Assembly (NCBI GenBank): GCA_948567375.1
Contig: OX419755.1
Location: 55,136,291-55,200,290 of the forward strand
Reading direction: 5' to 3'
Length of the DNA stretch: 64,000 bases
Origin: Lunularia cruciata
Lineage: Eukaryota > Streptophyta > Marchantiopsida > Lunulariales > Lunulariaceae
Shown here: in pieces, positions 52,541-64,000 of the stretch
How positions within the stretch are numbered: position 1 is the first letter of the stretch
Layout: every line of letters begins with the position of its first letter
The notes under the pieces: generated by a model
Seen by the model: only the letters and a program-made list of their open reading frames with translations
The model's database searches: none
Told to the model about the DNA's origin: nothing
Made by a program: the position numbers and the translations under genes

Positions 52541-54275
52541 TATTGAGGAAGCTCTATAAGAACATAATATGGTTGTCAATTTGAAGTAGGTAGTATAGAA
52601 AACTATTAGTGCTAATACTTTGCCTTAGAATATATGATGTATTCTCATAAGTAGATAAGTAGGTTATCATTTGCAATTTATTTGTTTCACAATATGAAAC
52701 TTGGAAATGACATATAATATGAGAAAAATATTGTTGCTAAATTTTTGCTAATAAATTACATTGTTAATATCATCTAAAGACTTAGGCATATAACTAGATA
52801 ACACTACATGAATTTACATACCTAAAATTATAGTTTATAATTTATTTGTTTGAAAAATTTTTGCATGACCATTTGCATAGGTATATATTACGAAGACCTT
52901 TTAATGCAAATAAGCAAGCGGTATCAATGTTCACATCCTTATCACCTTTGATTTATTTTTAACCATGGATGAATTATTGATGTCCTCTATGCTTGCATAC
53001 TTTGAACCTTCCTTCTTATAATGGAATGTTATTATCTTGCCAAGAATTTATACACATCTTTATAGCATTTTTTTTTGTAATTCTTTGAATGTCACCAAGT
53101 AATTATATCTCTAGATTAGCTTCTTGAGTTGAAAATCTAATAACCAATGCAATTTAATACAGCAACCATCTCATAGGTTCCTTCATCTTTTTCTCATAAT
53201 TAATTTAGAAATTTTAGCACCTTTTCTTCTTTTACAATATTTGTTATGTAAAATTTATGTGGTAGTTTAAAGTCATGCACTTGCTTGATATTTTTTATAA
53301 GCCTCTACCAAAGTTAGATTATAAGAATTTGTTATGATCCTAGAGGAAAGTGAACAAGTTCTATCCACCAACATTCTACACACTAGTAAATTTTCATCAT
53401 TACATTCTCCTCTATAATTAAATCCTATAATAAAACACTTGGTAAAGATTAAGAATTTGTAAACTTAGTATAGGATGCAAACTCTTCAGTAGATTTTGAC
53501 TTGGTATTCATGCATAAGGTAATAAGTCTTAATACCATGAATATGGAATCCAACTCCATATGTAGAATATGAGATCTGAAGTTATTGAAATGAGTGAAAA
53601 TGGATAACATACAAATTGAAAGATATAAGTTCCTTGGTGACTATAATTAACAATGGATTTGGAATTTTTTTAAGACATGTATGGTATGCTGTAGACATAC
53701 ACAATATGTCTTTGTATGTGATCTTATTGCTTATTTATAGTGAAATAAATCAATCTACACCACTCCAATTTTATTTATTCACAGTATTTCTCACTAAAAA
53801 TAATAATTTCTAGAAGTAATTCATAGTAAACCATCAATAATAAGTAGTATGAACTACAAATATTCATAAGCTACTACCTTGAGAATATAATGCAAGCAAA
53901 GTGGTATTGTTGTATCCCATCCTCCTAAGATACATGCTCTACATATTGTGAAAGCTCACACTTGGTAGATAATTCACTTGACACTTCATTTGGGGTTTCA
54001 AATATTGGCTTACAAGGCCCCATGAGTATTCCACAAAAAGTTGTACGAGTTTTCACATAAATGATAAGGTTTTGATTGAAATGGCTATGAGATGTAACAA
54101 AGGGGATGTGTTTTTTGCTTACAAGCTTTGCACATAGTTATAAAATCATACAAGATCACCTCAAGGTCATCCATATGATTTTATGGTTATTAGCTCTACC
54201 ATGAACTTTAATTAGTGGCATTAATAACATTTGTGTTAATTTCAATTTGAACGTATGCATGTGTCTTCTATTTTA
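52541..54275. other. AT-rich DNA without recognisable genes
   Basis: About 1.7 kb of AT-rich sequence. Stops are frequent in all frames, and no protein family, RNA gene or clear repeat unit is visible by eye. Confidence 0.5.
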
Positions 54276-54279
54276 CGTT

Positions 54280-54790
54280 CTACTTCCCATATTTAATATT
54301 TTATGTGTTACATTTGACTTACCATTAAATTCTTCTTTCTTTCAATAGGTGGTGTACATCAATTCACACATCAAGTTTGACTTGCCATTCAATTAGTCAT
54401 TCTCTATGATACTTGGAGTGCACATGATGCTTAGATCAATTCTTTCTCCTTGGATATTTGGTGTGTTGCATGTGAATTTTTATTCAAATCCGTACCAACA
54501 AGTGTTTTATAATACTTGGTGCACACCTAACTCTCACATCAATTTTGACTTGCAATTCAATTTTTCTTTCTTTATAATACATGGTGCACACCTAATTCTC
54601 ACACCAATTCTTTCCTTTGAGATACTTTTTATGGTTCATTTGACTTTCCATTCAAATTTTCACCTTGATAACTTAGTGCTACCTAGTTCACACATCAATT
54701 CTTTCCGCTAAGACACTTGGTTTGGTGCATTTAACTTGCCATTCAAATCTTCACTTGTCAAATATTAAAATCTTCATTTCCCAAGTACTT
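54280..54790. repeat. Degenerate tandem (satellite-like) repeat, unit roughly 90-110 bp
   Basis: The phrases TTGACTTGCCATTCAA, ATACTTGG(T)G(T)GCAC and TTCACACATCAATTCTTTC recur in the same order four to five times with drift. The array gives rise to a spurious 101-codon ORF. Unit length varies, which suggests an old and deleted array. Confidence 0.7.
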
Positions 54791-57460
54791 GGTGTGTTGT
54801 ACCTTTTGATTTTTTGCCACTCTAAGCAATTCTTTGTTGTGGTTTTTCTCTTTTCTTGTGCTCCATATGGTGCATTCTATTGGGCATCTTTCTACACCTA
54901 GCAAAGTAACAAGTTGCTTTTGCAAGTTGAGTTAGTATAAGTGGTGCAAGTGTTAATCATTATTGTTTATCAATTATTATCTTATAGTTTGGATTGACTT
55001 TGGCTTTGACAAGTGCTTTTTAAGAATGCATAATATCAAGTGTATTGGAGATTGAATCAACTTCTACTCTTGTCAATATACCTTGGAAAAGTCCTCAAGT
55101 GAAAGTTCTTAACAAAACTATAAAGGTAATTCAAAGTGAATAATGAGTGGACTTTGGATAATCAATGGGATTCCAAGGAGATTAGTATAAATTTAGACAA
55201 GTGAATTATAGACAAAGATGAATTCAAAATTGGGCTAATGTTATTAAAGAAGTATGAATTTGTTATATTGATTAGATTTCTTCACAAGAAAGTAAACTCA
55301 TATTGCTAAAATAAATTTGAGCATAAAATTTATTGATCTCTATCTATTTTAGTTAGGCAGCTCAATAGCATGGACTTGTGTTTTTAACAATATTGGTTCA
55401 TTAGATAAAAGACCATCCTATTTTTAAAAGTAGCTCACATAGAGATTAAACCCATGTCTTGGTACAACTTGCAATTGCTCTCAATAGATTTCATCACCAT
55501 TGAAATGGAGAATATGCAACAAAGGGATTAAACAGTTGGGGGTTTAATGTATGATCAAAAGTGAATTTAACAAGTAAAGTGAATATTGAATTATTATAAT
55601 ATTTATGAAGGGAAGTAAAGTGGCAAAGTACAAGAGAGAAAATGAGAATCTTCATGATCTTTGCTTGAAAAAGGATTTTCAAGATGTGTGTTATTAGTGA
55701 ATGCATCACTTTTCCATTAGTAACTATGCTTTCCATTGACAGAGAAAACTATTAGTAGAGAAGAGAGCAATTCAATCAATTATTAAGTGTTTTGTGATGA
55801 CAAGAAGATGAATCTTCATTTTGCAAGAGGTAAGTGTTCTTAATATAGTTGGTTTACTTTGATAAGTGTAAATTCTGGATATTAGAAATATATGGAATTT
55901 TTTGTTGATGAGTGATTAATGTATGTGTAATTATGCATGGGTAGTATCACAACATGCATTTCTAAAAAAAGTCTCCATTGTGGTATGAGTTAAACTTGAG
56001 AAGAGCTTTCAATTATTTAATAGCAATTAGTATTTGATAGGAGATTTGGGCACGTTCCAATGAGACATATTGTGCAATTCTTTGAGTTGTGAGCCGGCTT
56101 GTCTCTCACTCATGATGAACCTCTAATGGGTATTATGGAATTGCACCATGGACTAAGAAGGAAAGTGACCCCAACCCCATCATACTCTTCTAGGGCTAAG
56201 ACTTCAAGACTCAAGACATTGCTCACTAGAGAACTCAATGAGAGAGGGATAGTTGCAAATGAAAGGATGATGAATATCTCCTCACCCCTTGTTTATATAC
56301 TTGTGAAATAATTATGCACCAAAGTTACTAATTACTAGAGTAACTCAAGTTGTTAGGCTAAAAGTCAAGTAAAGGCAAAAAGTATAAAGGAATATCCATC
56401 CACATGGAAATATTCCACTATGCATGTGATCTTATCTTCACCCAACCACTAAGTCAAGGATCCTTTCACATGGAATATCCTTGGACTATAGAAGAACCCA
56501 AAACAAAGAGGCTTGTGTGTCCAAGATTTCTCAATTATTTCCTCAAAGCCAAACACCTAGGAATAATACCAAGGCTATACACTAAAATCCAAAACAATGG
56601 TGCTCATCTTTTCCACTTCCTCTAAAGTAAGGTCCCCTTTATCTTAGCTATGACTAAATTTAGCTAATCATGACTAATGTTGAACCATCTTCTATCTCTA
56701 TATAAATAATATTTCTCAAGTATTTATGATACCAAGCTAAATATCATAATACTACACACATGCACAAATTGGTGTTATGGAGCAAGCTTCCATCAAAGAC
56801 AAGTTTAACTTCAATAAGTGCATAACATAGAACCACATTCGTAATAAGTTGTTTATTGGGATTTTGAAAGCTATATGATACTCATGGAAGAAGTTAAGAG
56901 TCCAATTACATAACACTGTCTCTCTGACTGACTCTCTTCAATTCTGAATCAACTAAATAATTTGACTCATTATTTTTAGAATTTGGTAGGAGAGATTCTA
57001 TTTATTATGATATAGTAGTTATTGTGTGATGCTTGTAACTTCCCAATCAACCAAACTAATATATGATTGGAAGAAGATGAAGATTTAGAAATAGAAAGCT
57101 CCATTAAATAAGTAGGTAAAGATAGAGAGCATGACAATGATTCAGAGGAAACAAGAATAAATATGATTGAAAGCTGCCTTACTTTCAAAAGACAACTTGG
57201 AAGATTAGTCTCAAAAAGGTAAAATAGAAGGAAAATTAATATTTTGATGTGTAAGCTTGTTTTTTGCACTCTTGGTAGTGTTTGTAAGCTTTGGTGTTGT
57301 TTGCAAGCTTAGTGTTTGTGGTATGTATGGTAGTGCTCTTGTAAGTTCTTTGGAGTGTGTTTGTTTGTTTTGGATGGGGGAAAAATGTGTTATTTTGAAA
57401 GCAAAAAGGAAAGGATACAAATTCAAGGAGCATGTGTGCTTGTTCATTTTTAGTGGAGAA
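54791..57460. other. AT-rich DNA without recognisable genes
   Basis: No coding region is supported. ORFs of 60-100 codons have biased composition and no motif. A segment at 56090-56290 has somewhat higher GC but I could not assign it to any family. Confidence 0.5.
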
Positions 57461-57461
57461 T

Positions 57462-57612
57462 GAGAGTGTCATTTCAAATGCAAAAAGGAAAAAAAAAACA
57501 AAAAGAAGGAGAGAGTGTCATTTTGAATGCAAAGAAGAGAAGAAAAAGCAAAAAGAAAGAAAGAGTGTCATTTCAAATGCAAGAAGGAAGGAACAAAAAA
57601 AAGAGTGGAAAG
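57462..57612 (+). repeat. Three-copy tandem repeat, unit 49-50 bp
   Basis: GAGTGTCATTTCAAATGCAA with a following purine-rich AAAAG/AAGAAG stretch occurs at 57464, 57513 and 57563. The repeats generate a Lys-rich 66-codon ORF that is not a credible gene. Confidence 0.85.
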
Positions 57613-58850
57613 GAAGGGGAAACAAAGAGTAAGGGATGAAGAAACTATCTTGGAAGGAAATAAGTATGTAGTGAGCTAAGAAGTTTCCATTATAGAGTAT
57701 AATTTTTGAGGATTGTTGCATAATGATTGATGAGGAAGCCAAAATGGAAGATCCAAGTGTATGACCTTGGTTAATTTGTTCCATACTATCCCATATCATA
57801 TGACTTTTATCAAGTGATAATGGATGGGTAAATCCCAAATCAAGAGGTCAATGGTGAGAATAGGAGAATCCAATCTAGATTTGTGGAGATTGAAGGTTGC
57901 ACTTGGCTAAGAGTATCTTATTCCAAATGTGAGTGTACTCAATTTTCCCACTCAATCCCATTCTATATTAGCTGAAATTTGAATATCCTTTGCTAAATTA
58001 AATTTTTTTTGCATGTTCACTAAAATTTCAAAATCCAACATCCATGTCCACCATTTAGAAGATGTACTCTACACACACCAATGAGGGATTAAGAGGCTAT
58101 GTTCTCCTCCTTTTATGGCTAAGCACCATGTTTGATATCATGCTCTTTGCCCATGGCCGACACCAAACTCCTTCTCTCATGGCCAAGCACCACGCTCCTT
58201 TGTGTGGCTAAGCACTATGTTTGCACTCAAGGCTATCATGCTCTTGGTGCTATGCTTATGCTCAAGGGCCTTGTGCTCTTGGTGTCATTCTCTTCCTCTA
58301 GTTCTTATGGACACTACGTCCTTTCTTTGAGCTCTTATCTATTTTAGAAGTTAGTGGAATTGCAAAGGCCTTTCTTATTAGTGTCAAACTCAATGTCAAG
58401 TCTCTCTCATGCACTCTCTTAATCAAAGTGTCTTGGTCCCAAGTCCTTGTAAACTCAATGAAAAACCAAACTTAGAAACAAACATGAAAAGAGTGAACTA
58501 AATCATTGGATCCTTGAGAAAACATACCAACTACTAAAGACATATAAATATAGTCTAAAAGAGGTAGATTAAAAAATGCATTAATTTTTGATTTTGGGTA
58601 GTTTCATTGCTCTAACTCAACTTGAATCCTTCAAAATAGTGCTTTGCTCACTTAGAGCCCCAAGGATCACACACCCCAAACAAGTACAAATGTCTTTCTA
58701 CACTCAAGCACCCATGTTCTTATTACAAAGATTTCTCACCACTACTCAACAAAGAATGCACCAGTACTCAAGTTATAGGAAAAAAACAACAAAAAACATA
58801 AAGATCTTTTGATGAGAATTAACTAAAATAGAATTAGTTTGATTTACATT
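57613..58850. other. AT-rich DNA with a short imperfect repeat
   Basis: No gene is seen. At 58110-58280 phrases built on ATGGC(T/C)AAGCACCA(T/C)G recur about three times in imperfect tandem. The remainder is AT-rich. Confidence 0.5.
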
Positions 58851-58859
58851 GGACTTCTG

Positions 58860-61800
58860 CAATATCAACAGCTAGATATATTATATAGAGGTGAAAATTG
58901 GCTTTGTAACAACTAGAAGGATGTTATGTATGATGGGCTTGGTAGATCAGATAGAAGTGTTACCAAAGAGTACTTATACTAATAGGGTAGGAGCCAAAAA
59001 TAGCCTTAAAACTTCAAAGTCAATTTCAAAGGCCTAAACTAATGAATTAGGCTTCAAAAATATATTAGTTCTTTCATAATGTAGAAAAATTTGGCCTTCC
59101 CTCCCCTTGGTCTATCTTGTTGAGAGCTTTCCAATGATATCTCACCCACAAAATTTTAAGATTCTTATAAGAAGACTCCATCTAGTAAAAGATTATTTGA
59201 CCAACCAAATAGGATTAGAACCAACAGGTCACCCATGCATACAACTAATCTACGAGTAGAGCTTATTGACATGTCATATATCTATGTATCTAATGCAAGG
59301 GTGGAGTTCCCTTTGAGGGAACATTCTTTGCTATATAATAAAGTCAATGTGCTTATTTGGAGCATCGGAGTATTGAGTGTGAAGCGTGGTGTTTCTTCTC
59401 TTGTGTTTCTCTTGAGGTCTCCTATCATCAAAAGATAACAATGGTATCAAAGAAAGTGTTCCAATCCAAGAGAGTGGGTCATCCCTCTTAGAGGAACATG
59501 CTACTAAGATTGAGTAATTTTGAGGAGAGAAACCATAGTGTCTTAAGAGAGGATGGGATGGAGGCTTTGAGAGGTCAATATCTAACACCTCTCTTTTTAT
59601 TTTTGAATCCATTCCACATCAAGATTATGTACTTCCAATGTGATTAAGTAAGATTATATCTTGTTTTCCATTTTGGAGTAGAGTTCATAGATATAATGAT
59701 GAATTCACCAAACCCAATGATTAAGAGTGTGTTGGAGAGAGGATGGGATAGAGGCTTTGAGAGGTCAATATCCAATAACTCTCTTTTTTGTTTTTGAATC
59801 CATTCCACATCAAGATTATGTACATCCAATATGAGCAAGTAAGAGTGTATATTGTTTTCCATTTTGGAGTAGAGTTCATAGATATAATGATGAATTCACC
59901 AAACCCGATGATTTTGCCTATGGTGATCTACAATAGAGAGTGGGATTTGACAATCTACATATTATTATGATGGATATAAATATACTTAATCCTCTTCCTT
60001 TTAACACTCAAGTAGAAATCTATTACATGGTTAGACCAAAAGTAATATTTAAGGATTTCATAGTCTGCAATTTTAGTGAGGAATGCTATCAAGTGATAAT
60101 CTCTAAAGTCCCAATAGTCCGTGCCCCTCTTGAGTGATCATATTAATCCTCTATTTGAAGTAGGAAGTAGCAATTAAGTAGTTATTGTGTGTAGGAATCA
60201 TGGATCCAAAGTTGCAAGAGTTGATGCAAGGAATGCACGGGATGTTGAATGAGTTTTGAGAGATCAAGATGACCATGGAGGTATTGCAGTTAAGTATGTA
60301 CCTTCAAGAATGATTAAGCAATGCACAAAGGAGAGTTGTCCCAAAACCCAATACCAATGGCCAAAGTACGTGCATGATGAGTCACTCATGCCAATGACAC
60401 CAACCTTGGTCAACAATGAGGCCATATTATTACTTTGGATGAAGAAAACATGCAATATCAAGCCTTATAAGGAACAACATTCCATATGAGTAATGGAGAA
60501 TTGGATTTCAAGAATGAATTGATACTTTTTATTGTTCATAGTCAAAATCACCGATTATTTTGTAAGCATTTTTGCATGTGGGTACTTGATTGATAAAATA
60601 CTCACATGGTACAATGCTTGGAAATGATCAATGTTTGCAAAAGGAAGAGAGTTCACTTGGATGGCCATGCAAGAAGGGCTACTAAAGAATGGATTTTGTG
60701 TAGATGGCCCAAATCCAACAATGGAGGTTGAAGTAAAAGAACAATGTACAAGAGTACATGGAGATATTCCATAATCTACAAGTTGCAATAACCAACATGA
60801 GTCCAACAAACGGCTTGGACAATTTCAAACAATGGTTAAAAGAGAAAATTCCCCAAGAAGTAATGGTACAAAACCCTTACATGGTTTTTGAAGCCATTGC
60901 TTTTGCTTAAAGAATAGAAGGAGCGCTTGGAGGAGGTGAAAGAGTAGTCACAACTCAACATTATTATGCTAAACACAACACTTTGGCGGACCATATCCTA
61001 TGGAATTGGGCAACATTCAATTCCAAGAATGAGGAGCACAACAACTCCAAGGAGAATGGGAACAAGTGGAAGAAAGAAGATATGGAGTCCCACAAGGGAA
61101 GCAACTCAAGCAAAAAAATGTTGTTGTTATAATTACGGCCAAGTTGGGCATCTAGCCATCAATTGGTGTACTCATTTTCCTAAAGGTTCTTGGTCTCCAT
61201 ACAAGCAATCTTTGAACAACATGGAGAGACATATTGAAGAGATGGATGCAAAAATCACATTGGAAAACAAAGATTGCCAATAAATATACCTCATGGCCTT
61301 ATTGGCTTAATAGAGAAGCAAAAAAGTAGGGGAAGGAAGAGGACAAGTGTGTATAGATTGAGGAAGACAAGCTCACAATTGATTGTCATAAATGGAATCC
61401 TAGAAGGCAATAAGGTGTAAGTATTGATAAACCCTATAGCAATAAAGAATTTCTTGTCTCATTCTTTTGCAATAAGGTTGGGGATGGATCTAAAGAAGGA
61501 TGAGAATGAAGAAGTAAAATTACCTAAAGGGCAATCATAGAGGATTGAGGTGTTACCTAAAAAGGTAGCACTCTTTATAGAGAGTATCAAGAAGCAATTG
61601 AGTGGCAAGTGATACAATTAGCTTGTTATGATAAAATCTTACTCAAGTATGCCATGGATGGAGCACTACAACCCCATAGTTGATTGGAAGAAGAAAAAAG
61701 CGAGAACTTGCCAATGGAAGATTTTCGGGTTAAAGAGAGAGCATAAACACAAGAATTACCTCTTTATAGCATAATGAAAATGACTATCTATAAGACATAA

Positions 61801-64000
61801 ATGTTTCATGGGCCTAATTAGAGAAGCCTAAAGTATACAAGTAGATGCACAAGTTCCCTAGAGATTGAAAGATGTGATCAATGAGTTTCAGGATGTCTTT
61901 TGAGATGACTTACCCTTAGGATTACCACCAAAAAGGAGAGTAGATCATAAAATCAAAATAATTCTTGGAAAGACACCTCCTTGGAAGTACCCATATCATC
62001 TATCTCCTCATGAATTGGAGGAGTGTAAGGCTGAAATTGAAAATATGTTATAGAAAGGGTTTATTCAACCTAATGTATCACCATATAGAGCTCTTGTCTT
62101 GTTTGTGAAGAAAAAGAGCAATATAATGTGCATGTGCATTGATTAAAAATAAACAAATTGTGAAGAATAAATACCCCTTACCTTGCATGGATGACCTATT
62201 TGATCAACTCAACAAGCCAAAACACTTCACTAAACTTGATCTACAAAGTAGTTATAAGCAAATCTAGATTACTAAGGATGATATCTACAAAATTACCTTT
62301 TGAATGAGGTTTGGTCACTTTGAGTACTTGGTGATGCTATTTGGCCTCACCAATGCACCTACCACTTTCATGAGTTTGATGAATGACATGTTTCATCCAT
62401 ACTTGGATAGATTTATTATCATTTTCATAGATGATATCCTTGTCTACAATAGGACAATGATGGAACTCAAGCAACATCTAGAAGAAGTCCTCCAGATTCT
62501 ACGACAAAATTAGTTGTATGCAAAAATCTCAAAGTATGAGTTTGGCAAGTCTAAAGTAGAATACGTAGGGTATAGAGTAAGTGCATAAGGTATCCAAGTG
62601 TTCATAAATAAAATAGAGATCATTGAAAAATGGAGTGCTCTAAAAGATCAAACTCAACTCAAGAGGGATTGATGGGTTCTATTGTCAAATTGTCAAGGAC
62701 TTCTCTAAGGTTGCACAACCTTTAACAACACTACTTGGCAAGGAGAAGGATTGGATGTGGGGAACCATACAACAATTGCCTTTTAAGAATTGAAAGGTAC
62801 ATTACTCCATACACCAATCTTGAAATGGCATGACCCAAAACATCTTATCAAGTTGGCAATAGATGCATCAAGCATAGAAATAGTAGCAATCCTAAAACAA
62901 GAGTGGTATGAAGGATGGCATCCAATTGCATATTTTCTCTCAAAAGTTATTACTGGTAGAATGCAACTATCACATCACCAAAGAAGAAGAGTTGGCCATT
63001 GTCCTTGTAACCAAGCATTGGAAGCACTATCTTGGCAAGAAGGCATTTGTAATGGAGATAAACCACAAACCTATAGTCTACCTTGAGACACATAAAGATC
63101 TATCTCATCAATAGATTTGATGGGTAAAGTGGAGACAAAGGTTCAAAATGAAAGTGGAGACAAAGGTTCAACATGATGATCACATATGTAGAAAGCAAGA
63201 AGCAACTTGCCAATGCATTTTCCCAAATGCATATGGTAAACAATCTGGTGGTAAAGATAAAGATGAACTTCTAATTTTGGCCAAAGACTTTTGTTGCTAA
63301 AAAAACTAACCAACAAGTTGTAAGAGCTCAATCATCCAAAGGCATCATAAGGACCCAAGGACTCACTTTTTGTGATAGCAGGTTATAGATCCCAGATGGT
63401 AAGGACATAAGAACCACCATCATAGCGGAATATCATGAGTCCACCATTATAGGTCACGTTGGAGTGGCCAAGATCTTGGATGCAGCTAAACACTATTACT
63501 ATTGGCCCAAGATGAGAAATGATGTGATGGAGTATGCTCAAAGCTACCTACTTTGCCAACAAAATAAAGCTTTTAATCAAGCTTCTACGAGACTCCTTCA
63601 ACCCCTTCCTACTCCTACACAATGTTGGGAACAAGTAAGCATGGATCAAGTTTTCAAATTGCCCAAGACCACCTTAGGGTTTGACTCCATCATGATCTTT
63701 GTTGACCAACTCAAAAGAATGATTCATATGCATTCCACCACCAAGGACATGATTACTCCACAATTAGCTGAATTGTACTTGGATGCATTATTTTCTCATC
63801 ATGGCCTATCTAGAGTGCTCATCATTGTCATAGGTGCTCAATTCAACAATTTGTTTTAAAGCCAATTTGGTTTTTTCAAAACAAAATTGACTATATCTAT
63901 GGCTTAACATCCACTGACCAATGGACAAACAAAGTGGGCTAATTGCATTATTGAAGACATGCTTTGGGGCTTCACACTAGAGGTGCAAGAAAGGTGGGAC
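58860..64000 (+). mobile_element. Ty3/gypsy-type LTR retroelement, decayed, truncated by window end
   Basis: A 5' LTR ends at 59440 with TAACA and is followed at 59442 by TGGTATCAAAG, a likely primer-binding site for initiator Met-tRNA. Its left edge is at 58958 (TGTTA) or nearer 58860. A leader with a 190-bp tandem duplication follows (59547-59925). Parts then appear in the family order: gag-like region with a nucleocapsid CCHC-type knuckle (about 60190-61280), protease area (about 61400-61600), reverse transcriptase with a FIDDIL-type active-site box (about 61930-62520), RNase H (about 62790-63110) and integrase with its zinc-binding and core parts (about 63360 to the window end). The order RT, RNase H, integrase marks it as Ty3/gypsy. 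It is a broken fossil with roughly ten or more breaks and looks old. The 3' LTR is outside the window. Confidence 0.85.
59547..59925 (+). repeat. Two-copy tandem duplication, period 190 bp, in the LTR element leader
   Basis: GAGAGGATGGGATGGAGGCT at 59547 recurs at 59737, and similarity continues through ATTCCACATCAAGATTATGT and GATGAATTCACCAAACCC. The copies are highly similar, so the duplication is younger than the general decay of the family or has been kept similar by conversion. Confidence 0.9.

Noticed and set aside
57432-57632. A Lys/Arg-rich 66-codon ORF
   Set aside because: It is produced by the 49-50 bp purine-rich tandem repeat.

Overview
This window is nuclear DNA from a land plant, most likely a non-seed plant such as a bryophyte. 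The evidence is a plant-type U6 snRNA gene, plant-type AZG1, CHR5/CHD1 and NRPB6 genes, many short spliced exons, and a WASH-complex subunit that the model flowering plants lack. The lineage call is an inference. There are no bacterial operons, no organelle genes and no CRISPR array. Gene models were built by eye from splice signals, reading phase and family conservation, and all their exon phases close.

Left part, 0.4-8.7 kb: a five-exon NADPH-dependent alkenal/enone reductase on the minus strand (438-3279), a gene-free 2.9 kb, then a six-exon RPB6 gene (shared subunit of RNA polymerases I, II and III, 6133-7718, minus). RPB6 lies head to head with a 23-exon WASHC4/SWIP gene (8751-21158, plus), and the two start codons are about 1 kb apart. 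WASHC4 appears to need one GC-AG intron.

Middle, 21-33 kb: one unrecognised 155-codon ORF, an almost perfect U6 snRNA gene (23904-24005, minus), remnants of LINE-type retroelements (about 24.4-25.3 and 30.3-32.0 kb) and a single-exon AZG1-like purine permease (26856-28613, minus).

Right-centre, 33.4-48.6 kb: a 29-exon CHD1-type chromatin remodeller (CHR5-like, minus, about 1,920 residues). Its introns hold a LINE 3' end and an array of an unidentified repeat. The same repeat also occurs in WASHC4 introns, in the same orientation relative to transcription.

Right end, 49.7-64 kb: the sequence turns strongly AT-rich and no host gene is recognisable. It holds degenerate tandem repeats, an LTR copy in reverse orientation and the 5' part of a decayed Ty3/gypsy-type LTR element that runs off the window. 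This looks like a boundary between a gene-rich and a repeat-rich compartment.

The genes do not form a pathway. RPB6 (transcription), CHD1 (nucleosome spacing) and U6 (splicing) are housekeeping nuclear functions. WASHC4 acts on endosomal actin, AZG1 in purine/cytokinin transport and the reductase in detoxifying reactive carbonyls. The clearest unusual items are WASHC4 in a plant with its GC-AG intron, the unnamed intronic repeat family, and the nested LINE fragments.
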